64,000 nt of DNA from Parabacteroides gordonii MS-1 = DSM 23371 (GCF_000969825.1 NZ_KQ033919.1:114030-178029); one strand, 5' to 3'. Counted from the first letter of the stretch, positions 45,055 through 54,227 are shown. Notes: a model not told the origin generated them from the sequence alone. Translations and numbers: made by a program.

Positions 45055-46497
45055 CTATTTCGCTTTTGGAAAAAACAACTCCACTTTCGTATGTCTGTTG
45101 GCTTCCACGGGCGTATAGTCGGCAATTCCACCTTTGCTAACTCTGATAATCCGCTTGGCTGGTATTCCACGTTGTTCCAGTTCTGCGGTAATAAAACTTG
45201 CTCTCGATATACTCAAAGAATCATTGATACTTGATGTTCCTGTAGAACTGTCAGCAGCACCAGTTACCCTCACGGATAAACTGTATTTCTTAGCTACACG
45301 AGCCAGTTCGTCAAGATTAAGCCTCTGTGAGGTATCCGTCAGATGTGTCGTATTGAGAGCAAAAAAGAAATAGATGGGTGTACCGATGCACTCTCCATCA
45401 GCGTATGAAAGAACCGTGGAATCCATAGCGAGGGTGTCCTGATGGGCGGACTGCACATTTCGGGAAGCCGTGTAATTATATGATGGCTTTCCATTCTCTG
45501 TCTGAAGAATAGTCGTGTCAAGAGGTGACGACCCGTCCCAATAGCTATGCTTCAATCTTGCACGAAGCGAGTTCAAACCGCTATAATTATTTATAGGATA
45601 TCTGCATCCGGTTATATCGTCGTTGTCAAAGATATGGCTATATGTATCGAGTAGTCCTTCGATTTCCAGAATTTTCTTTAATTCCACGAGCGTTCGCTTA
45701 TCTTGATTGTGACGTTCCACATAACGCCTGTTCTCCTCCGAAAGGAAGTTGCCATAATCGACAAGCTGTTCGTTCCGATGGATGTATGGTGCCGTATCCA
45801 CCGCGCGCTTCCAGCCGACCTTACCGAGATGAAAGGTGAATCCGGCAGTCAGCGAAAGCATGTGATCGCCCAGACGGTTTGGATAGCCATATCCGTCGAA
45901 ATCCTGGAATGTAGTTGTGTTAGAGAGTTCCAGCATAGCACTAACCCGTTTGGAAATACGGTATTGTGTTAGTATGCCGTAAGAAAGCGCAAAGGGATTG
46001 TTCCCGTTGGTGGCATTATGTAGCAGACCGACACCCATAAAGGGTGCAAGCCTCCAACGTACCTGTTCCTGTCGGGCATATCTGCGTCCAAGGAGATTCC
46101 ACAGGAGATCTGCATGGATATAATGGTAGTCCTGCGTAGATAATTGTGCATCCTTAAACTGCAAGCCACTATAATTTACCCTTGCGCCGACCAAAGGAGT
46201 AAACCATTTGCCGACGGCGAGGCTGTACGAAGGTTTCACTCGTCCAAAAAGGTCTTCACAACCGAGAGGTGTACCAAGAATAACTGTCGCACCTCCGGAT
46301 ATGCTAACAAACCAGTTGCCGGTTCGAGATGCCGGAAGTAGCACCCCGTTGAGATAGACGGGCTGCATCGGTTGAAGCAATTCCGCTACTTCATAATGAA
46401 TAGTGTGTCGTACAGTGTCCTTCTGTACGGGTTGTACACTTGCTTGTGCCTGCAACGTGCAGAGCAAAGCGAAGATGAAAATAATTTGTTTCGTCAT
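45055..46497 (-). CDS. OmpA-family outer-membrane protein
   Basis: 480 residues with a signal peptide (IIFIFALLCTLQAQA). Residues 50-240 show alternating amphipathic strands of a barrel (NWFVSISGGATVILG, WRLAPFMGVGLLHNAT, LSLTAGFTFHLGKVGW). The C-terminal OmpA domain at about 370-480 has IYFFFALNTTHLTD, SLSVRVTGAADSSTGTSSINDSLSISRASFITAEL and VEANRHTKVELFF, the peptidoglycan-binding pattern. Located between the relaxase gene and the H1-like gene on the element; it may act at the surface in mating-pair contact or exclusion, which is inference. Confidence 0.87.
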   Translation of the reverse strand: MTKQIIFIFALLCTLQAQASVQPVQKDTVRHTIHYEVAELLQPMQPVYLNGVLLPASRTGNWFVSISGGATVILGTPLGCEDLFGRVKPSYSLAVGKWFTPLVGARVNYSGLQFKDAQLSTQDYHYIHADLLWNLLGRRYARQEQVRWRLAPFMGVGLLHNATNGNNPFALSYGILTQYRISKRVSAMLELSNTTTFQDFDGYGYPNRLGDHMLSLTAGFTFHLGKVGWKRAVDTAPYIHRNEQLVDYGNFLSEENRRYVERHNQDKRTLVELKKILEIEGLLDTYSHIFDNDDITGCRYPINNYSGLNSLRARLKHSYWDGSSPLDTTILQTENGKPSYNYTASRNVQSAHQDTLAMDSTVLSYADGECIGTPIYFFFALNTTHLTDTSQRLNLDELARVAKKYSLSVRVTGAADSSTGTSSINDSLSISRASFITAELEQRGIPAKRIIRVSKGGIADYTPVEANRHTKVELFFPKAK

Positions 46498-46550
46498 ATT
46501 CCAATGATTTCATTAGTTATACTTTTAATCTGGTGTAAGGCGTATGCCAT

Positions 46551-48008
46551 TTACCGTTTAGATTTCTTGCCGATAGTCGAGCGCATCATGCGGCTCGCCA
46601 TCCTCATACAGCGAAGTGCCCATGCTCGGTTGTCCTCGTCCTCGTCGCGTCCCCATTTGAGGTCACTCCCTCCGCCTCCACCACCATGTGATTCGGCAAA
46701 TGTAGTGGCATCATCTACCATTCCGAGAAATAGCATTGTCGCACAGTGCATGATTTCCGTACCCCGCTCGGCGATAGACTGTACCAGTGAACCGTCAAAG
46801 AGCTGCCGTTCTGAAACATTCATTTGTGCCGATGCGTTACGATACTCGCTGATTACACTCTCCAGTAGGACGTCTTTAAACAAGCTATCCACTTTGGAGT
46901 GTACATCACGGGAATATTGATAGGCCTCCTCTTTGAGTTCTTCGGTACGTTCTTCAATGGCTCCCATATCCTTTTTCAGTTCGATGAGTTGCCGGTCAGC
47001 CGTCTGCAACTTTTCCTGCTTGTCTGCCAGTTGTCTGATGATTCCTTGCAGCTCTTTTTCCAACATTTGTATTTGGATTGCCAATTCTGCCGCATTGCCT
47101 TTGTTTTCTTTTAAATTGTACTCGGCTGCCGATAACAAGGTTTCTTTTTCAGTTTTCTGCTTTTCAAGATTGCTAACCATTGTCGTAAGCCCTTTGACTC
47201 TGCGTTCTGCCAACCGGATGTCTGATTGAAGTTCACCCAATACCTGTTGATGGAGTTTGATATTATCCTCGATTGTTGTACACTCTTCAGACAACATTCG
47301 GCGGTATTCCTCAGTCGTTCTGTGCCGTGCACCCGTTTCGGATATGCTTGTTCCTCTTGACATTCCCCACTTTGTATTGACTTCTGCGAAAAAGTCCGTA
47401 TGAAGTTGTTTCATTCTTGCACTATATTCAAACTTATCCTTACCGGCGAAGATTTCCTTGTACGCAAAGCGACTATCCTTGATTGGCAGAAGCGTACAGT
47501 GGATATGCGGGTTCAATTCATCCAGATGTACAATGAATGCAGCGATGTTCTGCTCACCATATCTGCCACAAACGAATGAATAAACATCCTTGGCCCAGCG
47601 TTCAATGTCACGCTTCCGTTCGATGCGGGTATTGTCCGCACCTTTTTCAAAGTCCACCTGTTGCGTACCGAAAGCAAGTTCCTGCATTCGCTGCCGTGAA
47701 CCGCCGAAGATGATATTTACCACCGTGCGGTATTTTGGTTCGAGCAGCCCCTCATTAGGATCTTTGATTCCACGGTGACTTAATATGTCCGCCATCCGTT
47801 TGGGAATGCTACGGCTTGTGTCGATGGGATGTATTTTACCTCCGGGCGCAATCTCGAAGTTCAGCCGTTTACGCGTAGGATCATAATTTCCCTTACTCAT
47901 AGCGTACTTCTCTGCCTTTTCACTACGGTCACGCAGATGTTCATTACTTTGGGCGGTGGTAATCCCTTTCGACACCTGCACGTCGAGTACCTGTTTTTGA
48001 TTTGCCAT
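46551..48008 (-). CDS. MobV-type relaxase
   Basis: 485 residues, start at 48008 (MANQKQVLDVQVSKG). The catalytic motif FIVHLDELNPHIHCTLLPI near 165-183 is the H-x-D-E-x-x-P-H-x-H signature of MobV/Mob_Pre relaxases. A coiled-coil stretch of about 150 residues follows (LEKQKTEKETLL, LEKELQGIIRQLADKQEKLQ) and a Gly-rich HGGGGGGS turn near the end. The enzyme nicks oriT and stays bound to the transferred strand. The next gene upstream lies 207 nt away, across a GC-rich inverted-repeat region that may be the oriT. Confidence 0.92.
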   Translation of the reverse strand: MANQKQVLDVQVSKGITTAQSNEHLRDRSEKAEKYAMSKGNYDPTRKRLNFEIAPGGKIHPIDTSRSIPKRMADILSHRGIKDPNEGLLEPKYRTVVNIIFGGSRQRMQELAFGTQQVDFEKGADNTRIERKRDIERWAKDVYSFVCGRYGEQNIAAFIVHLDELNPHIHCTLLPIKDSRFAYKEIFAGKDKFEYSARMKQLHTDFFAEVNTKWGMSRGTSISETGARHRTTEEYRRMLSEECTTIEDNIKLHQQVLGELQSDIRLAERRVKGLTTMVSNLEKQKTEKETLLSAAEYNLKENKGNAAELAIQIQMLEKELQGIIRQLADKQEKLQTADRQLIELKKDMGAIEERTEELKEEAYQYSRDVHSKVDSLFKDVLLESVISEYRNASAQMNVSERQLFDGSLVQSIAERGTEIMHCATMLFLGMVDDATTFAESHGGGGGGSDLKWGRDEDEDNRAWALRCMRMASRMMRSTIGKKSKR

Positions 48009-48029
48009 ACGTTTTTCATATTGTTTCGG

Positions 48030-48214
48030 ACAATCTACCGTGTCCCAGCTTGCTGCTTGTTCGGACACCCTTCCCACCAACGTCAGGCAGGTGGGGTATT
48101 AGGCTCCCCCTTCCCTTTGTTCGTGGCAGGCGGGCAAGCCCGGATGCCTTCTATAACTGGCAGGGGGGCTTCACTGGATACAAAAGTGGATTGTTGCGGT
48201 TATACATTCTGTTT
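48030..48214. other. Candidate oriT region
   Basis: Noncoding, GC-rich, between the relaxase gene and the 288-aa gene. It has CCCACC..GGTGGG (48073-48096 area) and AAGCCC..GGGCTT (48136-48171 area) inverted repeats. Placement beside a MobV gene is the main support; no nick site can be assigned. Confidence 0.45.
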
Positions 48215-49081
48215 TCAACCTCCAATCTGATACGTTGCCTCCTGTGCCTTTGCCGCAAATGCCAGAAAAGGCTTAAAAAGCGTTTTAAGGAACTCCCTGT
48301 CATCTTCATCATAATCGGAATTTTCATCCCTATCTACATCAAGAATAAGCCCGGCAATACCTTTCGAAGTTGCAATAAGTCCTGTCCAGTCCCCATACAA
48401 TTCCAATCGGAAGTAGTCCATAAACTCTGTACTGTCATCGAATCTCGACTTACGCAGTGCCCGTTGTATAGCGGCAAATGTAATGCACTCCAAAGCTACC
48501 ATACGAATCTTGACAGCTCGTTCATCATCATCCGCTGCCGGATTGATGCGAGTGATACTGTCCGGAGATGGGCAGCTATCGCATATGCCAGCTTCATCCA
48601 TTGCCCGACGAACAAGTTGCTCACACTTGATTCCGATCTCGTCAAGGGACACTTTGCCGATTATCCAATCGGACAATGCCTCACGTAGCTGTTCTGCAAG
48701 GTTCAACTTCTTCTGTCCATTGCAAGACTCCGTGGATTGGCTGGTTTGCACAGTCATGGTAATGATGACGCTTTTGGAAAGCCGGATGCGATTCAACAAG
48801 CCGAACTCTTCCATTACATCCAAAAAAGAACGGACAGTAGCCCTATGCCAATGCCATTCCGATGAAAGGTCAGAAACAGTCACGTGGCACTGGTTGGGTT
48901 GAAGTTCGTAGCCTTTGTTCCTTAAAAAAGGGGAAACAAAACCTGCCAAAGATTTATCCAATAAATCACAGAAGGCTTCTGTCTTTGTTTTTCGTTCACC
49001 GACTTTCTCCTTGAGGTAGTCAAATACTTCTCTGTCTGCCAATATAGGGACAGCTATTTTCTGCTTGGTTTTCATTTTCAT
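48215..49081 (-). CDS. Winged-helix-like mobilisation/replication accessory protein (288 aa)
   Basis: Basic N-terminus (MKMKTKQKIAVPI), then a ribbon-helix-like start (ADREVFDYLKEKVGERKTKTEAFCDLL) and a likely winged helix at about 65-105 (VTVSDLSSEWHWHRATVRSFLDVMEEFGLLNRIRLSK). The rest is helical and acidic with no known fold. It may bind DNA at the adjacent oriT candidate and help the relaxase. First member of the minus-strand set read after the 49100-51573 genes. Confidence 0.7.
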   Translation of the reverse strand: MKMKTKQKIAVPILADREVFDYLKEKVGERKTKTEAFCDLLDKSLAGFVSPFLRNKGYELQPNQCHVTVSDLSSEWHWHRATVRSFLDVMEEFGLLNRIRLSKSVIITMTVQTSQSTESCNGQKKLNLAEQLREALSDWIIGKVSLDEIGIKCEQLVRRAMDEAGICDSCPSPDSITRINPAADDDERAVKIRMVALECITFAAIQRALRKSRFDDSTEFMDYFRLELYGDWTGLIATSKGIAGLILDVDRDENSDYDEDDREFLKTLFKPFLAFAAKAQEATYQIGG

Positions 49082-49099
49082 TTCATTTTTTAATTATTA

Positions 49100-49657
49100 C
49101 TATTGTGCGGATATATCAGTGTTGCCGCTATCCGCATCTTGCGGCAATATCGCGTGATGATGGTCATAATAACTTTCGGCTAATAGTCTGGGGAATTTCA
49201 TCCATTCAGAGATTATGCCTATGTCCTGAAATTCGGTCATAACCCGAACAGAGGGATAGAACAGGGCAGCCAAAAGAAGATAGGCGGCAGTTACCGCCGT
49301 TGTGTACAAGTGTGGAACAAAACTGATGGCCAAAGCCACCAATGAGAGTATGACAAACATACATGGTCGGTCACATAAACCTCTTAACAATCTGTCCGCT
49401 CTCCTAAATGAATATATAGTGGCACAGATAGCAGTTGAAAGAAAAACACCGAACTCGCCAACATGTCCGCTGATGTAAACATAGTGGAAGAGCAATAGCA
49501 GAATCAATACGACCTGTACATATAGTTTACGAGCCTTTACACTGTGTATCATAGCATCGTAGAACCTTACCATAAAAGAACGGTGGCTTTTGTACAATGC
49601 TAATGGCAATACGAAAAGCGTTATACAGAAGATAAGTTGTAGTATATTCCAAATCAT
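49100..49657 (-). CDS. Multi-pass membrane protein (185 aa)
   Basis: Five or so hydrophobic segments (LQLIFCITLFVLPLALY, YVQVVLILLLLFHYVYIS, MFVILSLVALAISFVPHL, AVTAAYLLLAALFYPSV). The start codon overlaps the stop of the upstream gene by ATGA, so the pair is translationally coupled. No family recognised. Confidence 0.72.
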   Translation of the reverse strand: MIWNILQLIFCITLFVLPLALYKSHRSFMVRFYDAMIHSVKARKLYVQVVLILLLLFHYVYISGHVGEFGVFLSTAICATIYSFRRADRLLRGLCDRPCMFVILSLVALAISFVPHLYTTAVTAAYLLLAALFYPSVRVMTEFQDIGIISEWMKFPRLLAESYYDHHHAILPQDADSGNTDISAQ

Positions 49658-50049
49658 AAATAATAGGGTTTCTCGCGTATTTGAATGGGGGATATCATCA
49701 ACTCTAATTGGACAATATTGTGGGTGGCCAATAGGATGATAACTTCGGCGTCCCTCGGTGAAAGGTATATCGCTGCTTTCTTAATACGTTGCTTGAACGT
49801 ATGCTCCTGCTTACGGTAGGCTGCCAATGCCTTATCCAGTTTATGTTCCGGAATTGTCCATGTCATGCCTTTGGCGTATGAGCCTTTGTCTTTGCAAGCC
49901 CGCAGTACCAACGTGCGGGAAACAATGTAATTGATATATCCGTTTCTTGACAAAGCATACTCCTTATAGAAATTGTCATCAACAACCTCTATCCATGTCC
50001 GGTATTCCCTAATCCAATAAACCATTTGTCGGTATAGTGTGTCCCGCAT
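49654..50049 (-). CDS. Hypothetical basic protein (131 aa)
   Basis: Helical and Tyr/Lys-rich (MVYWIREYRTWIEVVDDNFYKEYALS, LAAYRKQEHTFKQRIKKAAIYLS). Ends with IQIREKPYYL. Soluble. Coupled to the membrane protein gene downstream; 10 nt from the gene upstream. Unknown function. Confidence 0.68.
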   Translation of the reverse strand: MRDTLYRQMVYWIREYRTWIEVVDDNFYKEYALSRNGYINYIVSRTLVLRACKDKGSYAKGMTWTIPEHKLDKALAAYRKQEHTFKQRIKKAAIYLSPRDAEVIILLATHNIVQLELMISPIQIREKPYYL

Positions 50050-50059
50050 AACATGACCA

Positions 50060-50512
50060 TTAAAGGAAATCCATCAAGAGATCGTCTTTGTTCTTCTTAT
50101 ACTTGAATGTGCCACTTTTGGAATGAAGATCCAAATCAAGGCACAGCTCGCCGTACATCTGCTCAAGAGAATCATAGATGGTGACAAGAATGCTATTTAC
50201 CTTACCGTCTGCATCTGTCTTGCAATTCATCTTGAACATCTGTCCAAATGCCGGGTTGGAGTATGCACAGGTGCTATGCCTGAATTTGTCAGCGTGCGTG
50301 GGGATGTGGTGGTAGAGAGTTATAAGCTCCATATCGTCCTCAAACAGATCCATCACTTCCTCCAAATCGTAAGGGTCGCGTAGCGGGAAGGTCAGTAGGG
50401 CGTAGTCACCGTAGAATTGTGCTTCCTCCATTGTCGTCACATCGAGTAGTTGCGGTAGTTGCAGAGGGACAAATGTCATAAAGTCATTGAAAAAATGTCG
50501 TAACATATTCAT
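50060..50512 (-). CDS. Acidic hypothetical protein (150 aa)
   Basis: Contains RDPYDLEEVMDLFEDDMELITLYHHI and ends with a Lys/Asp-rich tail. Soluble, no recognised family. Part of the 51573-to-49100 operon; 11 nt gap to the lipoprotein gene. Confidence 0.68.
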   Translation of the reverse strand: MNMLRHFFNDFMTFVPLQLPQLLDVTTMEEAQFYGDYALLTFPLRDPYDLEEVMDLFEDDMELITLYHHIPTHADKFRHSTCAYSNPAFGQMFKMNCKTDADGKVNSILVTIYDSLEQMYGELCLDLDLHSKSGTFKYKKNKDDLLMDFL

Positions 50513-50523
50513 TTTTTATATTG

Positions 50524-51573
50524 TTAGAGCGTCTGTATGAAAATATCCATAAGCATTCCTGGCAGTTCAGTCAGTTGACCACTTTCCGATTGCAGGATTC
50601 GGCTCAAGGTTTTGAACGCCACAGGTGTCTGTGCCGCCATCCTGTCAAGTTGTTTCCGTTCTTTATCGGAAAGCAATGTCATAGAGAATCCGTCCAGTGA
50701 AGTATAAGGGTGGATAAGCATCCATATATAAGCATGTGCTTGCGAAGAAGTCTTGATTTTTTTGTTCCGAACATCTTCTATACAAATCTGCATATTTTGT
50801 ATTTGGCGACGATTGGTGCGCATTGTCAAATAAAGCATAGCCTCCCGATAGGTAATCTCCTTTCTCTCAGCGGCAAAGAATATCTGCGAACAACACTGTT
50901 CAGTACCACGTGTGATGTCAGCCATACTCTCACCTTCGAAATCGTGCAAGTGAGAGAGGAACGCACGGAATATAGCATCTTCTTTAGTGATATAAGTAAT
51001 CAGTTCATTGCGGCTATGTATGCCGTTACGGATAGTTCGGGTCAGTAACATACGGTAAGCCGCAAGGATTTCCTCTTTGTTACCCTTATGAAGCGGAAGA
51101 TTATCCAGTGAGTTGAAAAACGGGCGGATTTCTCCAGCGGCATGATGCAGTTCCTCATCATTGTTATAAGGTGAGAACTCTCCTTTGAGAGCCAAAAGTT
51201 CCTGATAAGTACGCGTCTTTGAGAGGGCTAAGCGTGAGAACTCAGTGCGGATAGAATCATGCAGTCTGATACACTCTTCACGCTGATTGGAATGGGGGTG
51301 GCTGAGCGTATCATTCCGGAGATACCTAAAAACAGAGTCTTTTACTGTTTGCCATTGTAGGATATGCTTGGTCAATACTTGAAATGAGGAATCTTTCTGA
51401 CGTCGTATATTGTACAAGTACTCCCTGTATATTCCGGCAGGATCGTTCGTAGCTTCAGACAATGATTTGCCATTTCTATCGCTGCATGATATCAGGCCCA
51501 ATATGGCCAATGAAACGATACATCTTCCAGTCAAAAATGATGGAGTCTTGTAGTATGATTTTAAAATTTTCAT
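50524..51573 (-). CDS. Lipoprotein of unknown function (349 aa)
   Basis: Start chosen at 51573 (MKILKSYYKTPSF), giving a normal lipoprotein signal with lipobox LISC and Cys at 30; an ATG three codons earlier is possible. The mature protein is helical (YREYLYNIRRQKDSSFQVL, ITRGTEQCCSQIFFAAERKEITYREAML) and mostly charged. First gene of the minus-strand operon that runs to the membrane protein. Upstream lies a region with ATCATATT half-sites shared with the 24.6-kb control region. Confidence 0.75.
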   Translation of the reverse strand: MKILKSYYKTPSFLTGRCIVSLAILGLISCSDRNGKSLSEATNDPAGIYREYLYNIRRQKDSSFQVLTKHILQWQTVKDSVFRYLRNDTLSHPHSNQREECIRLHDSIRTEFSRLALSKTRTYQELLALKGEFSPYNNDEELHHAAGEIRPFFNSLDNLPLHKGNKEEILAAYRMLLTRTIRNGIHSRNELITYITKEDAIFRAFLSHLHDFEGESMADITRGTEQCCSQIFFAAERKEITYREAMLYLTMRTNRRQIQNMQICIEDVRNKKIKTSSQAHAYIWMLIHPYTSLDGFSMTLLSDKERKQLDRMAAQTPVAFKTLSRILQSESGQLTELPGMLMDIFIQTL

Positions 51574-51661
51574 ATTTAACAATTCATATTTAACGATGCA
51601 AATCTATATATTATTTTTATTGTAAAAGCCCTTTTATATCGCATTTAGTATAATTTTTGGT

Positions 51662-51680
51662 ATCATATTAATAATATGAT
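51662..51680. promoter_or_regulatory. Inverted repeat matching the 24.6-kb operator half-site
   Basis: ATCATATT, AAT, AATATGAT: 8-bp arms between the divergent lipoprotein and recombinase-like genes. The half-site equals the core of the palindrome at 24637-24674, in the opposite arrangement. Confidence 0.5.
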
Positions 51681-51770
51681 TATCAATGAAAACAAGTGCA
51701 AGAAAAAAGCTAAAAAAAGGATTTAGCGAGATTTTTGCCACGATATGATTTTAGATTAAAATGAAAGTGC

Positions 51771-51778
51771 TATATTTG
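51771..51778 (+). promoter_or_regulatory. -7 box for the recombinase-like gene
   Basis: TATATTTG, 29 nt before the ATG at 51808. Confidence 0.7.
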
Positions 51779-51807
51779 CACTTGTTATCAAAACAGTGTA
51801 TATTAAA

Positions 51808-52452
51808 ATGGCAAAAGTTGGCTATATATTCAAGGAAAATAATGACAGTTTTGATGCTGAGAGAGAATGGATGCAGCGATATGGTTGTGTACAAATCGTA
51901 GAGGAAACAGTTGAACATGAAACATTGAGACCTATGTGGAAACAGCTTATGGCGAATCTTCAAAGGGGCGATGAAATAGTCATATCCAAATTCAGCAATG
52001 CTGCACGCGGTTTAAGAGAACTGGCCGCGTTCATCGAACTATGCCGTATCAAAATTGTACGTGTCATATCCATTCATGACAGAGTTGATACTCGCGGTGA
52101 ATTATTCCCCGGTACGACAGCAGCCGATGTGTTGTGGATAATAGGGGCATTTCCGGAAGAAATTGCCGCGCTACGAAAATATTCCGCTCATGTCGAGAAG
52201 TTACGCCAGAATATCAAAGCCCCGGCTGTGCCGAAGGTATTACCTAAAGCTGAACGAGATAAGACAATCGTGGATATGTATATCAACGGGCATTCTTTCG
52301 ATGACATTTGGGCTGCAAGCGGTTTTAGCAGCAAAAGTTCTATTTGGCGCATACTCAATAAATATGGCGTAAAACTTGATCGTGGCCAAACCAGCGGTCC
52401 GCGTGTCAAACAGAACCCGAAAGAGGACGGAACAAATGAAGGTGACTCCTGA
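51808..52452 (+). CDS. Serine-recombinase-fold protein lacking catalytic residues
   Basis: 214 residues from MAKVGYIFKENND. The resolvase fold is clear in the order of blocks: VGYI, a Y-G-C turn, GDEIVISKFSNAARGLRELAAFIE, VRVISIHDRVDTRG, and a C-terminal helix-turn-helix (FDDIWAASGFSSKSSIWRILNKYGV). However, the Ser of the Y-x-R-V-S motif is Glu (GYIFKEN), and the D-R-x-x-R of the second motif reads S-N-A-A-R, so only the last Arg remains. It probably binds DNA without cutting it, as a regulator. Residues 130-165 include the E helix as usual. One-gene plus-strand unit divergent from the lipoprotein operon. Confidence 0.78.
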   Translation: MAKVGYIFKENNDSFDAEREWMQRYGCVQIVEETVEHETLRPMWKQLMANLQRGDEIVISKFSNAARGLRELAAFIELCRIKIVRVISIHDRVDTRGELFPGTTAADVLWIIGAFPEEIAALRKYSAHVEKLRQNIKAPAVPKVLPKAERDKTIVDMYINGHSFDDIWAASGFSSKSSIWRILNKYGVKLDRGQTSGPRVKQNPKEDGTNEGDS

Positions 52453-52541
52453 TAGAATTTTCAGATAATCAGGATCGTATATTTGTTTTTCGGTTATTAT
52501 TTTGTATTTTTATTATTGTTAAAACTATAAAAGTAAGACTT

Positions 52542-52646
52542 ATGGGAGATATTATAATTGTATTGCTGGTATTCTGGGTTGTCGGCAAGCTCTTGAAGGG
52601 CGTGTTTGGCGGTTTCAGTAAAAGCAGCTTCAAAGATGATAAGTAG
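52542..52646 (+). CDS. Possible 34-residue membrane peptide
   Basis: MGDIIIVLLVFWVVGKLLKG then GVFGGFSKSSFKDDK: one transmembrane helix and a basic/polar tail, 90 nt after the recombinase-like gene. Only the membrane pattern and isolated position support it. The remaining sequence to 52820 shows no gene. Confidence 0.4.
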   Translation: MGDIIIVLLVFWVVGKLLKGVFGGFSKSSFKDDK

Positions 52647-52820
52647 GCCAGCCAAGGGATGGGTAAATACGGTCAAAAAAGACTGGTTCAAGAGGCGTGA
52701 AATTGTAAAAAGGAAGTGGAATGGAATAAATATAAACGGAGCTTCCGGCAACAGGAGTCCAGGATATATCGGTTGAGATATACCCTGAATACATGTCGGA
52801 TATTGTCTGTCCGGAGATGT

Positions 52821-53501
52821 TTAGGCTTTCCACCTATACCCCTCGTTTGTCAGTTCCAAGTATTCCTCTAATCCCGGTTTTACGAAAAAGACAATTTCAA
52901 AGGCATCGTTACTTCCGCTATCGGGGAATGTCATGTCGGTTTCTCCATTTCGGATAGTCCCTTTGCCCACGTTGGAACCAAGGTCTTCATCCGCATAGGC
53001 ATATTGAAACTCGACGTCCGGAAATATTTCGGAGAGTGTTTGGATAAGCAGCGGCACACCTTCCCAAGCCGTATCAAACCAAAGCACGTTCGGTTCTTCA
53101 AAATTCTGATTAAAGGCATTCCATTTTGTACCCCAGTTAGCGATAGACCATTCATACCAAGTAGGATAACCGTATTTTCCCCAGTTTTTCAGATATGTCA
53201 TTCCAAGTTGTAATGCTTCTTCCCTGACTTTTTCCTCCTGAATTTCCATCCATTGAATGACTTTCAGGTCGTCCTGTGAATTGAACGGTTTACGTTGCTG
53301 TGCTATGATATACTGCATACCAAATTCCCCAGAAGTGGACGCTTCTATCAGTAAGTCCTTTGGCATAGGGATAATGTTGTTGAAGTCAATATAGCAAGGC
53401 GTACTGTCTTCATCTGTTTTTCCTTTTAAGAAATCCATCACATTTTGTACTGTTTCTCTGTCTGCGTTTATTTCTAAACGGTTTGTTACATAATTAGGCA
53501 T
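52821..53501 (-). CDS. DUF1281/Api92-like ferredoxin-fold protein
   Basis: 226 residues. Family pattern: MPNYVTNRLEINADRETVQNVMDFLKG at the start, then IDFNNIIPMPKDL, WCxxNWGTKWNA-like WSIANWGTKWNAFNQNFE, LWFDTAWEGVPLLIQTLSEIFPDVEFQYAYADEDLG. These proteins occur on plasmids, phages and conjugative elements and are of unknown function. Behind fold-back module m. A shorter relative begins the 59297 gene (MANYATNIFHA). Confidence 0.87.
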   Translation of the reverse strand: MPNYVTNRLEINADRETVQNVMDFLKGKTDEDSTPCYIDFNNIIPMPKDLLIEASTSGEFGMQYIIAQQRKPFNSQDDLKVIQWMEIQEEKVREEALQLGMTYLKNWGKYGYPTWYEWSIANWGTKWNAFNQNFEEPNVLWFDTAWEGVPLLIQTLSEIFPDVEFQYAYADEDLGSNVGKGTIRNGETDMTFPDSGSNDAFEIVFFVKPGLEEYLELTNEGYRWKA

Positions 53502-53741
53502 GATTTTAATGTTTAAAGAATTGGTTAGTATTAACTTTTATTTCCCATATTGTCGGTTCTTTACTGATTGAACCGTTTTGGGATTTATGGATGCGGTAAA
53601 CGGATGTCGATACAGCTTCATACGGCAACTTTTCTTGCCAAATTACTCTTGCGCAGGAAGGAAGAATTTTGTAAGAAATACACTTCAAGTAGCAGGATCA
53701 AGCGCGATAGCCGACCTTTGCATCTGATAAAACCAAACCGG
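53502..53741 (-). promoter_or_regulatory. Fold-back promoter module m (DUF1281 gene)
   Basis: Arm A about 53573-53622 against arm B about 53689-53741, with GACCTTTG at 53713-53720. The -7 box departs from consensus at the first base and the -33 TTG is not clear, so this copy is weaker. Confidence 0.5.
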
Positions 53742-53925
53742 TGATAGGATGAAGAATAGATGGGAGATAAAATGAAAAATAATTAATATAAAAGAAGAAT
53801 GCTATTCCTTTTGCAGAAATATAAAAAAGGAATAGAATGATATAATTATAAAAGAGGGATTATTATTACCCTCTCAATTATAAGAGGGTATGTTCTCAAA
53901 CTCCGACCCTTATTTGTAATACTGT

Positions 53926-53969
53926 AATACCGCAACACCTCCGTTAAAGGTCATTACGGTATTTTTTTT
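53926..53969. terminator. Terminator near the 3' end of the LPD11 gene
   Basis: AATACCG / CGGTATT arms with a 24-nt loop and a run of eight T on the plus strand. The A/T-rich repeats CCCTC/GAGGG at about 53853-53887 lie beside it. Confidence 0.6.
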
Positions 53970-53972
53970 GAA

Positions 53973-54227
53973 TTATTCTTGTGTTACTCCCATAGCATTG
54001 CTGTATTCTTTGATTTGCTCCATTGTCAGCCATTCGGGTTTTTCGTTTTCTCGGAAGCTGTCGTGAATTTTCGTCATGTATTCAATTTGTGTCTTTTCAG
54101 AACCAGCCCACAAACGACGAGAACTTTTGTTTCCAAAGCCAAGATAATATTCACAGTCGGCTTGCAAACGACCCAATAACATATATCTGAATTTTAAATC
54201 GTGCTGTAATACTTCTTCTATTGTCAT
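53973..54227 (-). CDS. LPD11-like small protein (84 aa)
   Basis: Pattern FRYMLLGRLQADCEYYLGFGNKSSRRLWAGSEKTQIEYM, then EKPEWLTMEQIKEYSNAMG, as in the LPD11 domain (large polyvalent protein-associated domain 11) found in phage and conjugative-element proteins. It stands alone here rather than in a polyvalent protein. Behind fold-back module g, in one transcription unit. Possibly injected or early-acting, by family habit; the function is unknown. Confidence 0.82.
   Translation of the reverse strand: MTIEEVLQHDLKFRYMLLGRLQADCEYYLGFGNKSSRRLWAGSEKTQIEYMTKIHDSFRENEKPEWLTMEQIKEYSNAMGVTQE

Noticed and set aside
45134-46341. Plus-strand frames opposite the OmpA-family gene
   Set aside because: Shadows of a well-supported outer-membrane protein gene with signal peptide and OmpA domain.
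49654-51573. Fold-back module upstream of the lipoprotein operon
   Set aside because: The region 51574-51770 has palindromic half-sites but no long arm pair with a rightward TANCTTTGC box, so it was not counted as a module.
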